The notes: generated from the letters alone by a model not told the origin. 64,000 nucleotides of DNA from an uncultured Acidimicrobiales bacterium (GCA_958295925.1 CATQHL010000001.1:2404780-2468779); one strand, 5' to 3'. Shown: positions 1-9,725, counted from the first letter of the stretch. Numbers and translations: made by a program.

Positions 1-2
1 TG

Positions 3-368
3 ACGGAGGAGATGAACTGCGACATTCTCGGACGCGACAGGCGTTCGGGTCTGCCCAAGACCGTGACAATTTCGACGAAAGAGTTTCGAGGCGCGATCTA
101 CGGCCCGATCCGCGACATAGCCTCCGCCATCAGGTCGGTTCTTGACGAGTCCCCTCCGGAGCTTGTGGCCGACGTCATGGAAAGCGGCATCTACCTGGCA
201 GGCGGAGGGTCGCTTCTACTGGGCATGGCCGAGTTCCTCACGAGCGAAGTCGGGATCCCGTTCAGGCGTATAAAGAATCCTCGGTACGCGGTTGCCATAG
301 GCTCCGGCCTTTCCCTGGAGGAGTTTTCTGTTCTGAAGAGCGTGCTGCTTCCATCCTCCTCCGAGTAA
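3..368 (+). CDS. mreB: MreB, rod-shape actin homologue (3' part only)
   Basis: This is the C-terminal part of MreB, the bacterial actin that guides lateral wall synthesis on the inner face of the membrane. The frame is open from the window edge, so the true start lies upstream and the ATG at 12 is internal. The conserved tail is readable: RRSGLPKTVTIS, then PPELVADVMESGIYLAGGGS, which matches the actin-fold phosphate-2/adenosine region (GGG), and a closing gly-rich segment. It ends in TAA 43 bases before mreC. Its position at the head of mreC, mreD, mrdA and rodA fits the usual elongasome operon. Certainty is high despite truncation. Confidence 0.95.
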   Translation, partial: TEEMNCDILGRDRRSGLPKTVTISTKEFRGAIYGPIRDIASAIRSVLDESPPELVADVMESGIYLAGGGSLLLGMAEFLTSEVGIPFRRIKNPRYAVAIGSGLSLEEFSVLKSVLLPSSSE

Positions 369-410
369 CTTCGGACGCCCACATGGGCGAGATCTCATTC
401 CTGCATCGCC

Positions 411-1235
411 GTGGCTGTTAGCACGGGCATCACTCGAATCAAGCTGGCCGTCCTGGTACTTCTCCCTGTCACGCTGGTGAGCCTGGATTTGAACGACTTT
501 GCGCCGCTCGAACTGGGAAGGGACGCCGTTCAAGATGCCCTGAGCCCGTTGATATCGGGCGTAAGCAGAATAACAAGACCGGTGGCGGATGCCTGGAACG
601 CGGTTGGGGGTTACGAAGAACTCAGGCAGGAGAACGAGTTGCTGCGGGCCGAGGTTGAGGAGTTGCGGGGGAGATTGTCTGAAGAGGTCAGAGACTCCGA
701 ACTCCTTGGGCAAGTACTAGAAGAACTCGAGATCCCATACATCAACGACATGCCAAGGGCGACCGCCAGGGTCATCCGGCAACTTGGCAGCTTTTCCAGC
801 CTGAACGTCGACCTGGACAAGGGGACAGATTCGGGCATCGAGGTGGGAATGCCGGCTGTTACCAGCGAGGGGTTGGTCGGCAGGGTGATCGAGACAAGCC
901 GCACCCGTTCGAAAGTCCGGTTGATCACCGACAAAGACTTTGAGCTTGGCGTTCGTATCGTGGGTCTCGATACCGTTTCCGTCGCCAAGGGGGGCGGAGC
1001 CGGCAGGGCTCTGGTAGTGGGGGACGGGGTTCCGTTGTCGGTGGATGTTCGACCGGGGCTGATGATCACCACCAGCGGCATTGCAAACAGCGTCTATCCC
1101 CCCGACATACCAGTCGGGGTCATTCAGGAGATACGGGTGGATCCTGACCTCAATCAGGTGCTGTTCCTACGGCCACTTGCATCGCTGGAGGCGCTTGATT
1201 TTGTGTCGATCCTGCTATACGACAATGTGCTGTGA
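411..1235 (+). CDS. mreC: MreC, cell-shape scaffold protein
   Basis: MreC is a bitopic membrane protein that links MreB filaments to PBP2 outside the membrane. The 274-residue product has an N-terminal membrane segment near residues 10-26, a charged coiled coil around 65-105 (EELRQENELLRAEVEELRG), then the beta-barrel MreC core with DLDKGTDSGIEVGMPAVT and GLVGRVIE, the most conserved family stretch. It starts at GTG 411, with no better start nearby, and ends 57 bases before mreD. It lies in the second place of the mre operon, and the length is normal for the family. Confidence 0.95.
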   Translation: MAVSTGITRIKLAVLVLLPVTLVSLDLNDFAPLELGRDAVQDALSPLISGVSRITRPVADAWNAVGGYEELRQENELLRAEVEELRGRLSEEVRDSELLGQVLEELEIPYINDMPRATARVIRQLGSFSSLNVDLDKGTDSGIEVGMPAVTSEGLVGRVIETSRTRSKVRLITDKDFELGVRIVGLDTVSVAKGGGAGRALVVGDGVPLSVDVRPGLMITTSGIANSVYPPDIPVGVIQEIRVDPDLNQVLFLRPLASLEALDFVSILLYDNVL

Positions 1236-1292
1236 CCTGATGTCCCGACCGCCCGGTAGGGGCCGTTCAAAGCTGTCGGCCAAGAATCCGTC

Positions 1293-1823
1293 ATGAACTG
1301 GAGAAAGCTGTCGATCGCTCTGCGGGTGGCAGCCGTCTTGCTGGCTGTTGGCGTACTGCAGATGGGTTTCTTCAACGAACTCAGGTTGTTCGACAGGGCT
1401 TGCGAACCGCTGCTCACGCTCGCCGCCTCAGCAGGTCTCACATTAGGGACGAGACGCGCCCTGATCGTCGGACTCTTTGCCGGGTTGCTCTACGACATAC
1501 TCTCGGGCCTGCCGATTGGGCTTGCCATGTTTGCCTACACCTTCACTGCGATAGTAGCGGGCAGGCTGGGTGAGTATGTCGCAAGAGTAAAGTGGAGGCT
1601 TGTTCCGCCACTCACAGCGCTCGGGTTCTTCATATACGTCATAGTTGGTGAGGTCTTGGGGCAGGAGAACTTCTTCGACGGGAGATTTCCGGCGACCCTG
1701 GCAGTGGTTGTGGGTTGGAGCGTCTTCCTGGCCCCGGCCATGTTTCCGCTTTCGCTCTGGATGTGGATGCAGCCAGTGCGCAAGAGGGAGGCAGCCGACC
1801 GGCCTCTCCGCTCACCGTCATGA
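1293..1823 (+). CDS. mreD: MreD, membrane component of the elongation complex
   Basis: The product is a small hydrophobic protein of 176 residues with about five membrane spans and the weakly conserved MreD pattern (GLFAGLLYDILSGLPIGLAMFAYTF, given here only as a landmark near residues 57-80). MreD proteins vary a lot, so the call leans on position between mreC and mrdA as well as on topology. The stop codon overlaps the next start as ATGA at 1820-1823, which points to translational coupling with mrdA. The C-terminal tail after the last span is short and basic. Confidence 0.9.
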   Translation: MNWRKLSIALRVAAVLLAVGVLQMGFFNELRLFDRACEPLLTLAASAGLTLGTRRALIVGLFAGLLYDILSGLPIGLAMFAYTFTAIVAGRLGEYVARVKWRLVPPLTALGFFIYVIVGEVLGQENFFDGRFPATLAVVVGWSVFLAPAMFPLSLWMWMQPVRKREAADRPLRSPS

Positions 1824-3967
1824 GAAGATTCGCCCCTCTTGGGCTTCAAAGCAACCAGGGGCGAAAGCCTGAGGAGGGAAATTCCCGGAACCGCCCCGAC
1901 TGGCGAGGCTCTTCGGCGATGCGACTCAGCTTCATGGGGATAATCGCAGTCGGGCTGCTGGCGGCGCTGCTCGTGCGCCTGTGGTACATGCAAGTGATTT
2001 CGACGGAAAGTTTCTCTGCCCAGGCAGTGGGGAACATCATCCGGACGGTCTACGAGCCTGCTCCCCGCGGGCGAATCTTTGACACGGAGGGCCGTGAGCT
2101 TGTAGGCAACAGGACCGTGAACGTGGTGACCGTAGACGCCTTCGTGCTGCGAGACCAGTTGGGGCCTGAACGCAGGAAACAGCTGGCTCTTGATCTGGCC
2201 CGGCAATTTTCCCGCTCAGGAGCTCTTACGAAAGCCGCATACTTAGAGGAAAGGATGGCCGATCCCGCTTACGGGCCTTTCGACAGCATCCCCCTCGCTT
2301 ATGGCGTCTCCGACTCTTTCAAAGTTTTTCTTGCAGAACGCAACGAGGAGTTTCCTGGAATCGAGGTCGTGCAGCGCACGGTGCGGGTGTACCCCTATGG
2401 GGAGTCGGCTGCCCATGTACTGGGTTACATAGACGCCATTACCGCCGAGGAGCTAGCGTCCCGCGAGAATCACCGCAAGCTCTACTCAGCGGTGGACGTG
2501 ATAGGAAAGTCAGGGGTCGAGCTTTCCTTTGAGGAGATTCTGCGGGGAATTCCCGGGGAGCAGAAGATAGAGGTCGACAACATAGGAAACGTTGTGCAGG
2601 AGCTTGATTACATCCCCCCGCGACCCGGCACCGACGTTCAGCTGACGATTGACATCGATCTTCAGATTCTCCTGGAGAAGGAGGTTCGGGATGGGCTCCT
2701 CGTTGCCAGGGAGCGGCAGGACGAGTCAAAGGAGGATCGGTTCGTGACGTTTGCCGCGCCCGCCGGCGTGGGCGTGATCTTGAATCCGCAGAACGGCGAC
2801 ATCCTGGCGATGGCTTCATACCCCACCTACGATCCTCGGGAGTTCATAGGCGGGGGAATAGGCGAGAGCAGGTTCCAGGCCCTCCTTGCGCCCGAGGCTT
2901 TTGCGCCTTTGCACAACCGAGCCATTCAGGGCATCTACTCGCCTGGCTCCACGATGAAGCCGATCACCTCCTACGCGGCCCTCTCGACGGGGATGATAGG
3001 CCCCGCGGGGTTCTTGAGCGTCACCCAGACCACCCCGGACATCGGGTACCACGTCCTCGACAAGTGCGAAGGGCAATGCGAGTTCTCCAACCCGGACCGC
3101 GCACCCAACGGCGATGTGGACCTGCGTGCGGCCATCGCAGTTTCAAGCGACGTCTATTTCTACAAGCTGGCGGAGCAGTTCTCGGTGCGTCAGGGCTACG
3201 AGGCTGATCAGGTTCAGCAGACTGCCAAGCAGTTCGGCTTCGGCAAGAAAACCGGGGTGGCCCTGCCCTACGAAGCCTCCGGGCTCGTCCCGGACCCGGA
3301 GATAAAGCGCGAACGGCACGATGACAATCCTGAAGCCTTCCCAGATCCCGTCTGGCGGGTCGGGGACACGCTGAACCTGGCGATCGGGCAGGGAGACCTG
3401 GGAGTTACTCCGCTTCAGCTGGCAAATGCGTTCACGGCTTTCGCCAACGGGGGGACGATTTACCTTCCCAACATTGCGAGGGCGATGCACAATCCGGCCA
3501 CCGGGGAGATTGTGAACATGATTGGCCCGCGGGTCTCCCGCTGCGTCTACCTGCCCGTCGGTTTCATCCGTCCCATCCTCGACGGAATGATCGGGGCGAT
3601 CACACTGCGAACCAACGAACGAATCGGGACTGCCCAGAAGGCGTTCGTGAACTTTCCCCAGCAGTCTTGGCAGGTTGCCGGAAAGACCGGAACCGTGGAA
3701 GTCTCCGGGGGAAAGTCCGACACCGCCGCCTTCGTGGGGTTTGGTCCGGTCAACTCGGCGGACTACGTGGTGGCGGTGCTGCTCGAGGAGTCCGGCTTCG
3801 GGGGCTCTGCCGCTGCCCCCGTTGCGCGACAAGTCTTGGAGTCCCTGGCTCAAGAGACCGTGGAGGAGGTCGAGTCAGAGATCGAAAGACTCGACTTGGA
3901 CTCACCCGTGCCACCATTCACCACAACTTCCACCTGTGGGGGTTACTACCGCTCGCTGGGCACATGA
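1820..3967 (+). CDS. mrdA: Penicillin-binding protein 2, elongation transpeptidase
   Basis: This class B PBP cross-links peptidoglycan during cell elongation, working with RodA. The 715-residue product has a short cytoplasmic tail, one membrane span around residues 35-60, a dimerisation/pedestal domain, and a C-terminal transpeptidase. The catalytic set is visible: SPGSTMK with the nucleophile Ser377 and Lys380, an SSD triplet in the SxN position, and KTGT starting at Lys622. The start ATG 1820 was chosen because it overlaps the mreD stop (ATGA); an ATG at 1919, right before the membrane span, is the alternative. Its own stop overlaps rodA, again ATGA. Confidence 0.95.
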   Translation: MRRFAPLGLQSNQGRKPEEGNSRNRPDWRGSSAMRLSFMGIIAVGLLAALLVRLWYMQVISTESFSAQAVGNIIRTVYEPAPRGRIFDTEGRELVGNRTVNVVTVDAFVLRDQLGPERRKQLALDLARQFSRSGALTKAAYLEERMADPAYGPFDSIPLAYGVSDSFKVFLAERNEEFPGIEVVQRTVRVYPYGESAAHVLGYIDAITAEELASRENHRKLYSAVDVIGKSGVELSFEEILRGIPGEQKIEVDNIGNVVQELDYIPPRPGTDVQLTIDIDLQILLEKEVRDGLLVARERQDESKEDRFVTFAAPAGVGVILNPQNGDILAMASYPTYDPREFIGGGIGESRFQALLAPEAFAPLHNRAIQGIYSPGSTMKPITSYAALSTGMIGPAGFLSVTQTTPDIGYHVLDKCEGQCEFSNPDRAPNGDVDLRAAIAVSSDVYFYKLAEQFSVRQGYEADQVQQTAKQFGFGKKTGVALPYEASGLVPDPEIKRERHDDNPEAFPDPVWRVGDTLNLAIGQGDLGVTPLQLANAFTAFANGGTIYLPNIARAMHNPATGEIVNMIGPRVSRCVYLPVGFIRPILDGMIGAITLRTNERIGTAQKAFVNFPQQSWQVAGKTGTVEVSGGKSDTAAFVGFGPVNSADYVVAVLLEESGFGGSAAAPVARQVLESLAQETVEEVESEIERLDLDSPVPPFTTTSTCGGYYRSLGT

Positions 3968-5112
3968 GCCTTGCAAAGAGCGCTCAAGTCCATCGGCGGC
4001 TGAAGGTTCCCTTTAAGTGGAGCAATTTCGACCTGCCGCTACTAGGCGCGACCGCCGCCCTGTCGCTGCTCGGTCTTGCCGCCATCTACAGCGCTACCCG
4101 CGGCATCGATCCGGAGAGTTTCAACCGCTTCTACCTGAATCGGCAGATCCTCTTTGTAGTGGCGGGTGCCGCCCTGCTGCTCGCTGTGGCGGTGGTGGAC
4201 TACAGGAAACTGCGTTCCGCGGCGTGGCCGGTACACGTTCTGACAATGCTTGCGCTGGGCCTGGTGCTCACTCCGCTGGGGACGGAGCGGAACGGCTCTC
4301 AGGCCTGGTTCGTCGTCGGCGACTACCAGATACAGCCGTCAGAGTTGGCAAAGGCGGGGCTGATCTTCACCATGGCGCATTATGTGTCGCGCTGCGGGGG
4401 CTTTCTGAGCCTGAGGCAGTTCGTGACGGCCCTGGGCATCGCCAGCGGCCCGATCGTATTGATAGCGGTCGAGCCCGATCTGGGGACGGCCCTTGTCTTC
4501 TCCGTGGTGGCCCTTGGGATTTTGCTGGTCGGCGGGGCGCAGCTGCGCCATGTCGCCGTTCTGGCAGTGGCGGGGGTGACGGCGCTTGTCGTCTTCCTCA
4601 ACTCCGGCCTCATCCGCGAGTATCAACGCCAGCGGCTCGTCTCGATCATCGATCTTCCCGGGGAGGGAATCGACGTGTTCAACGTCGAGCAGTCGCAGAT
4701 CGCCATCGGCAACGGCGGCTTGACGGGGCTGGGGTTCGGCCAGGGCACGCAGACCAGGAGCGGCCTCGTGCCCGCCCAGGAGACTGACTTCATCTTCACC
4801 GTCATAGGGGAGGACCTGGGATTCATCGGCAGCGCTGTGGCCCTCTCCGTCATAAGCCTTTTGCTCTGGAGGATCTGGCGAACGGCACGGACAGCCAACG
4901 ACCTGTTCGGCACGCTGCTGGCTGCGGGGGTGTTCTGCCTGATCCTCTACCAGTCCTTCCAGGCCGCCGGGATGTCGGTCGGGATAATGCCCGTGGTCGG
5001 GATACCGATGCCCCTGCTCTCCTACGGGGGGTCCTCGGCTCTCAGCACGTTTATTTCACTGGGGCTGGTCTTCAACGTTGCCCTGCGCAGGGATCGACCG
5101 TTATCCGGCTGA
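3964..5112 (+). CDS. rodA: RodA, SEDS-family peptidoglycan polymerase
   Basis: RodA is the glycosyltransferase partner of PBP2 in lateral wall growth. The 382-residue product has about ten membrane spans and typical SEDS motifs: GSQAWFVVGDYQIQPSELAK near residue 115, VEPDLGTALVF near 170, FIFTVIGEDLGFIG, and the C-terminal PVVGIPMPLLSYGGSS. The ATG at 3964 is set by the ATGA overlap with the mrdA stop; an open frame extends further upstream but is antisense-free shadow over mrdA. It closes the mreBCD-mrdA-rodA cluster. FtsW is the other possible SEDS assignment, but the neighbours favour RodA. Confidence 0.95.
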   Translation: MSLAKSAQVHRRLKVPFKWSNFDLPLLGATAALSLLGLAAIYSATRGIDPESFNRFYLNRQILFVVAGAALLLAVAVVDYRKLRSAAWPVHVLTMLALGLVLTPLGTERNGSQAWFVVGDYQIQPSELAKAGLIFTMAHYVSRCGGFLSLRQFVTALGIASGPIVLIAVEPDLGTALVFSVVALGILLVGGAQLRHVAVLAVAGVTALVVFLNSGLIREYQRQRLVSIIDLPGEGIDVFNVEQSQIAIGNGGLTGLGFGQGTQTRSGLVPAQETDFIFTVIGEDLGFIGSAVALSVISLLLWRIWRTARTANDLFGTLLAAGVFCLILYQSFQAAGMSVGIMPVVGIPMPLLSYGGSSALSTFISLGLVFNVALRRDRPLSG

Positions 5113-5160
5113 GCACCCGCCTCGGCCGGGGCGCACTCCCGGCTGGGGGGGATCACTATC

Positions 5161-5196
5161 CTGGAATCGTGGAGACTGCTGGAATCATGGAGACTG
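5161..5196 (+). repeat. 18-bp tandem repeat duplicating a start codon
   Basis: Two adjacent 18-base units (5161-5178 and 5179-5196) differ at one position. The difference turns the start GTG at 5169 in the first unit into ATG at 5187 in the second. Both are in frame with the radical SAM gene, so the protein begins METAGIMETVW, with the motif MET repeated. Confidence 0.9.
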
Positions 5197-7124
5197 TCTG
5201 GCCGCGTCTTGAGCCCCTGCTCCCGGAGGTGCAGCGCCCAGCCCGCTACATAGGCGGCGAGGATGGCTCGCGCCCGGCCAGGCTCACGCCCGAGAAGGTG
5301 GCCTGGCTGCTCTGCTACCCCGACAGCTACGAAATCGGACTGCCAAACCAGGGTCTGCAGATTCTCTTCGAGATACTCAATGAACGGCCCGACGCAGTGG
5401 CGGAGAGGGCGTATGCGCCGTGGGTTGACCTCGAGGCCCTGATGCGCAGGGATGGAATGGGGCTTTTCTCGGTGGACAACCACCGCCCGGCGTCCGCCTT
5501 CGACATTCTCGGATTCAATCTCGCCTCAGAACTGGTCTACACGAATGTGCTGAACATCATCGACCTTGCGGGGGCGCCTGTGAGATCAGCGCAGCGCAAG
5601 GACGGGGACCTGTTCGTCTGTGCAGGCGGGCACTGTGCGTTCAACCCCGAGCCGCTTGCCGACTTCGTGGACTTCTTCGCCCTCGGGGACGGGGAGGAGG
5701 TGGTGGGTGAGATCACCGAGGTGGTCGCAGAGCACAAGGGGGCGCCTAGGCAGGAGACGCTGCAGGCATTGGCTGGCGTTGCCGGCGTCTACGTCCCGTC
5801 TCTGTATGAGGTCTTCTACGAGGGTGGCGCCCTGGCTGCCGTGCGCCCCCGCTTCGGTGGCCTGCCCGAGGTCGTGGAGAAGCGTACGGTGGCTTCGCTG
5901 GCCGACTGGCCGTACCCCCGCAGGCAGATCGTCCCGCTCACCGAGGTGGTGCACGACCGCCTGAACGTGGAAGTCTTCAGAGGCTGCACCCGTGGCTGCC
6001 GGTTCTGCCAGGCGGGGATGATCACGCGCCCTGTCAGGGAGCGCCCCGCCGAGCAGGTACGCACGATGATCTCGGATGGGCTTCGCCAGACCGGCTACGA
6101 CGAGGTGGCGCTCACATCGCTCTCGACGGCCGACTACAGCGGAATCGAAGCTCTCCTTGCCGATGTGGTGGAGGCCCCGGACAACCCCTCCGGATGCCCT
6201 GCCGTGTCGGTCTCCCTGCCCAGCCTGAGAGTCGACGCCTTCACGGTGGGCCTAGCGGATCAAATCAAGCAGGCTCGACGCACAGGCCTCACTTTCGCCC
6301 CCGAGGCCGGCACGTGGCGCCTGCGCCAAGTGATCAACAAGCTCATCACCGAGCAGGACCTCTACTCGGCGGTCGAGAGCGCCTACTCGCAGGGTTGGAG
6401 AAGGGTGAAGCTCTACTTTCTGATCGGGTTGCCCACCGAGACCGATGAGGATGTGCTCGGCATCGCCGAGTTGGCCAGGAACTGCCTGGCCGTGGGCGAG
6501 CGCCATGTCAGAGGGGCTGAGGTGACGGTTTCGGTGGGAGGGTGCGTCCCCAAGCCGCAGACGCCGTTTCAGTGGTTCGGCCAAGACACGGTCGCCGAGT
6601 TGGAGCGGAAGGTGGGCCTGCTGCGCGGCGGGCTCCGCGGCCATCGGCGCGTGAAGCTGAAGTGGCACGACCCCAGGGCCTCGCTAATCGAAGGTCTTCT
6701 GAGCCGCGGCGACCGCCGACTGTCGTCGGTGATTGAGGACGTGTGGCGGGCCGGGGGGACGTTCCAGGAGTGGTCGGAGCACTTCGACGAGAGCCTCTGG
6801 CAGAAGGCTATGGCGCGACAGGGGCTGTCGATGGACTGGTACGTCCATCGACACCGCACGAGGGATGAGACGCTGCCCTGGGCGCACATCTCGGCAGGCT
6901 TGCACGAGGACTTCCTCTGGGCCGACTGGGAGGACGCCCTTGCGGCCTCCGGGCTGGAGGACTGCCGCTGGATTCCCTGCTACGACTGCGGCGCCTGCAC
7001 GGGCTATGGAATCGAGCACATTGTGGCCTCCAACGTCGCTCCCGCCGGCGGCAGCCAGGGAACAGGCCAAGACCTTGAAGCCACCGGACGGTCGCCCGTG
7101 CTCCTGCTTCCGAGGCCTGCGTAA
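5169..7124 (+). CDS. Radical SAM protein of the TIGR03960 type
   Basis: The 651-residue product is a radical SAM enzyme with an N-terminal B12-binding-like region (KVAWLLCYPDSYEIGLPNQG) and the [4Fe-4S] cysteine set CTRGCRFC at Cys273, Cys277 and Cys280. It continues with FAPEAGTWRLRQVIN and a C-terminal cysteine pair region (CYDCGACTG) that could bind a further metal. The family is usually found beside the DUF2344 protein encoded next and upstream of RNase E/G, L21 and L27, as here; its substrate is not known to me. The start is ambiguous because the start region is tandemly duplicated (GTG 5169 or ATG 5187). Confidence 0.9.
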   Translation: METAGIMETVWPRLEPLLPEVQRPARYIGGEDGSRPARLTPEKVAWLLCYPDSYEIGLPNQGLQILFEILNERPDAVAERAYAPWVDLEALMRRDGMGLFSVDNHRPASAFDILGFNLASELVYTNVLNIIDLAGAPVRSAQRKDGDLFVCAGGHCAFNPEPLADFVDFFALGDGEEVVGEITEVVAEHKGAPRQETLQALAGVAGVYVPSLYEVFYEGGALAAVRPRFGGLPEVVEKRTVASLADWPYPRRQIVPLTEVVHDRLNVEVFRGCTRGCRFCQAGMITRPVRERPAEQVRTMISDGLRQTGYDEVALTSLSTADYSGIEALLADVVEAPDNPSGCPAVSVSLPSLRVDAFTVGLADQIKQARRTGLTFAPEAGTWRLRQVINKLITEQDLYSAVESAYSQGWRRVKLYFLIGLPTETDEDVLGIAELARNCLAVGERHVRGAEVTVSVGGCVPKPQTPFQWFGQDTVAELERKVGLLRGGLRGHRRVKLKWHDPRASLIEGLLSRGDRRLSSVIEDVWRAGGTFQEWSEHFDESLWQKAMARQGLSMDWYVHRHRTRDETLPWAHISAGLHEDFLWADWEDALAASGLEDCRWIPCYDCGACTGYGIEHIVASNVAPAGGSQGTGQDLEATGRSPVLLLPRPA

Positions 7125-7132
7125 CGGCCTAT

Positions 7133-7903
7133 ATGTTGAGTCTGCGCATCCGCTGGACGAAGCAGGGAAGGATCCGCTTTACGAGCCACCGGGACGTGGC
7201 CCGAATCTGGGAGCGGGGTGTGCGAAAGGCAGGGCTGCCTGTCGTCTACTCTCAGGGTTTCGTGCCAAGGCAGCGGCTTTCCTTCGGGCTCGCCTTGGCC
7301 GTCGGTCAGGAATCCGAGGCGGAGTACTTGGACATTCAGACGAACCTGCCCCCTGTGCAGGAGTCGGCCATCCACAATGCGGAGCTGAGGCACCGCCTTT
7401 CAAACGCCCTCCCCGAAGGCATGGAGGTTGTGGCCGCCGCCGCCCTCGAGCCAGGGGAGCCCTCGTTGCAGGAGTTGGTGAGCAGCTGCACCTGGGAAAT
7501 CGATCTCGGCGAGGATTCCAGGCAAGCCTGGCAGGAGGACATCGGGCGTCTCCTTGGGGCTGTTGAGCTTCCTATCGTGCGGGAGAGGAAGGGGAAAAGG
7601 CGCGAAGATGACGTGAGGCCCGCTATTATTGGAATCAGGATGGCGGATGCTCAGAGAGGATGTCAAAGAGTTTGCCGCCTAATTGTCGAGTTGGCTGTCA
7701 AGCCCCGGGCGCTGAGGCCCAACGAATTCCTGGCCTTGACACACGCCCCGATAAGCGCGACTCGGCTTGTACGACGAACACATCAATGGATCAAGCGGAA
7801 TGGCAAGAAGTATGAACCCCTGGCAATGGTTTCAGACGTCAGCGAAGGTTTTGCCCAGCATCACTCAGCCGTTCCCCTGGCGCGGAAAGAAGTCTGCGCA
7901 TGA
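7133..7903 (+). CDS. TIGR03936 / DUF2344 protein, partner of the radical SAM protein
   Basis: The product of 256 residues opens with RIRWTKQGRIRFTSHRDVAR, the signature of the DUF2344 family, followed by QGFVPRQRLSFGLALAVG. In many bacteria this domain is fused to, or directly follows, the TIGR03960 radical SAM protein; here it is separate, eight bases downstream. A role in RNA or tRNA modification has been suspected from context, but I cannot support a reaction. It starts at ATG 7133. It is followed 18 bases later by the RNase E/G gene, so the three are probably co-transcribed. Confidence 0.85.
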   Translation: MLSLRIRWTKQGRIRFTSHRDVARIWERGVRKAGLPVVYSQGFVPRQRLSFGLALAVGQESEAEYLDIQTNLPPVQESAIHNAELRHRLSNALPEGMEVVAAAALEPGEPSLQELVSSCTWEIDLGEDSRQAWQEDIGRLLGAVELPIVRERKGKRREDDVRPAIIGIRMADAQRGCQRVCRLIVELAVKPRALRPNEFLALTHAPISATRLVRRTHQWIKRNGKKYEPLAMVSDVSEGFAQHHSAVPLARKEVCA

Positions 7904-7921
7904 CTAGAAGGGAACTCTCTT

Positions 7922-9706
7922 GTGAAATCTCACCCCGAATCCGGGAATTCCGGTGGACAGGCTAAGCGACAGCCACTCAAGGAGGATTTAGCCCGAGGCG
8001 GCGCGCGCCCGGCATCTTCGCAGCGACGATCAAATAATTCGCCCGCATCCCGCAGGGGCGGTGCCAATGGTGCTGAGGCGGCAAGGGCCTCTGCCGGCGG
8101 AAACGGCTCGAGGGGGTCCGCGCAATCAGGTGAATCCAGGCCCAGGGCCGCGCAGAGGAGGCAGCCCACGCAGGCTCGTCGCAGGGCAGGAAGCACAAGA
8201 CCGAATGAGGCGGAGGCTCGTCCGAAGGTCGGAGACACCCGCCCGCCCCCAGTAGGCCCGGCAGGCAGGGGCGCCTCCTCTCGCAGGGGCGGCTCTGGCG
8301 GACGCCGCCGCCGCGATGGGGGCAGGCAGACCATGCGCCCGGTGGAGGCGGTGACTTCAGGCGAGCCTGTCCTGCTCGACGAGACCGCCATGGCGCGACG
8401 CCGCGGTCGTTCGCGAAAGGGGCGCCCGGTGGGTCGCTACCTGATGGCAATCCATTCCACCCACGACTCCACCCACGTGGCCGTGATCGAGGGACGTTCG
8501 CTGATGGAGTACTACGTCTCCCGCCCGGCCGACGACGTGACTGAAATTCACGGCAACATCTACTTAGGAAAGGTGAAGAACGTCCTGCCGGGCATGGAGG
8601 CGGCCTTCGTCGACATAGGCACGCCCAAGAACGGCATTATCTATCGCGGCGACGTCCTGTGGGACTCCGAGGATGTGGAGAGATCTTCAAGCCCTGACCG
8701 AATCGAAAAGGCGCTCAAGCCAGGTCAGTCGGTGTTTTGCCAGGTCAGCAAGAACCCCTTTGCCCACAAGGGGGCGCGCCTCACCCAGCAGGTTTCCCTG
8801 GCTGGCAGGTACGTGGTGCTTATGCCCGACAACCCCACTTACGGCATCTCCAACAGGCTTTCCGAGAAGGAGCGCAGGCGTCTGCGACGCATCATGGAAA
8901 AGATCAAGCCTCGCCCGCACGGCCTCATCGTGCGGACGGCGGCGGAAGGCGTCACCTCCAATGAGATCTCCCTCGACGTGGAGCGGCTGCTTTCTCAGTG
9001 GGAGCAGATCCGCAAACTCTCGGCGCGCTCGAAGCCCCCTGCCCTGCTGTATCGCGAGCCCGCCATGGCCCTTCGGATCATCCGTGAGGAGCTGAGCGCC
9101 GACTACAGAAGCGTGCTGATTGACGACAGGGATCTGTTCAAGTCTGTGCAGGAGTACTTGCGAAGTGTCGCCCCGGAACTGCTCGAGCGAATTGAGTACT
9201 ACGACGAAGGCGCTCAGTCGCTGCCGCTCTTCGAGCGCTACCACGTATACAGCCAGCTGCGCAAGGCGGTGGACAAGACCGTGCTGCTGCCGTCCGGCGG
9301 ATCGCTCGTCATCGAGCACACCGAGGCGATGACCGTCATCGACGTAAACACGGCCCGCAACGTGGGCTCCACCAGCCTGCGACAGACCATCCTGGCCAAC
9401 AATCTGGAAGCCGCAGCGGAGATCCCCCGTCAGCTGCGCCTCAGGGACATCGGCGGGATAATCGTCGTGGATTTCGTGGACATGGACGACAAGGAAGACC
9501 GCAAGCAGGTTCTTTCAGACCTGAGGGACGCCCTTTCCAAGCAGACCACCCGAACCTGGGTGGGGGAGATTACCCCGCTGGGCCTGGTGGAGATCAGCAG
9601 GCGCAGGGTCGGCGAAGGCCTGCACGAGTCGTTATCGAGCGTCTGCGCCACCTGCGACGGGTGGGGAAGGGTGCTCGACGAGGGGCTGTTGGGTGCTGGC
9701 CGATAG
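7922..9706 (+). CDS. rne: Ribonuclease E/G
   Basis: This is an endoribonuclease of mRNA decay and rRNA/tRNA maturation. The first 150 or so residues are a low-complexity Arg/Gly/Ala/Ser extension, probably disordered and RNA-binding. Next come the S1 domain (NIYLGKVKNVLPGMEAAFVD), the DNase I-like catalytic core with the two metal-binding aspartates in TVIDVNT and IVVDFVDMDD, and the Zn-link cysteine pair CATC near the C-terminus. At 594 residues it lacks the long C-terminal degradosome scaffold, so it is RNase G-like in length but with an N-terminal extension, as often seen in actinobacteria. The start is GTG 7922. Confidence 0.93.
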   Translation: MKSHPESGNSGGQAKRQPLKEDLARGGARPASSQRRSNNSPASRRGGANGAEAARASAGGNGSRGSAQSGESRPRAAQRRQPTQARRRAGSTRPNEAEARPKVGDTRPPPVGPAGRGASSRRGGSGGRRRRDGGRQTMRPVEAVTSGEPVLLDETAMARRRGRSRKGRPVGRYLMAIHSTHDSTHVAVIEGRSLMEYYVSRPADDVTEIHGNIYLGKVKNVLPGMEAAFVDIGTPKNGIIYRGDVLWDSEDVERSSSPDRIEKALKPGQSVFCQVSKNPFAHKGARLTQQVSLAGRYVVLMPDNPTYGISNRLSEKERRRLRRIMEKIKPRPHGLIVRTAAEGVTSNEISLDVERLLSQWEQIRKLSARSKPPALLYREPAMALRIIREELSADYRSVLIDDRDLFKSVQEYLRSVAPELLERIEYYDEGAQSLPLFERYHVYSQLRKAVDKTVLLPSGGSLVIEHTEAMTVIDVNTARNVGSTSLRQTILANNLEAAAEIPRQLRLRDIGGIIVVDFVDMDDKEDRKQVLSDLRDALSKQTTRTWVGEITPLGLVEISRRRVGEGLHESLSSVCATCDGWGRVLDEGLLGAGR

Positions 9707-9725
9707 CCGCTAGCATTCAAGGAGT

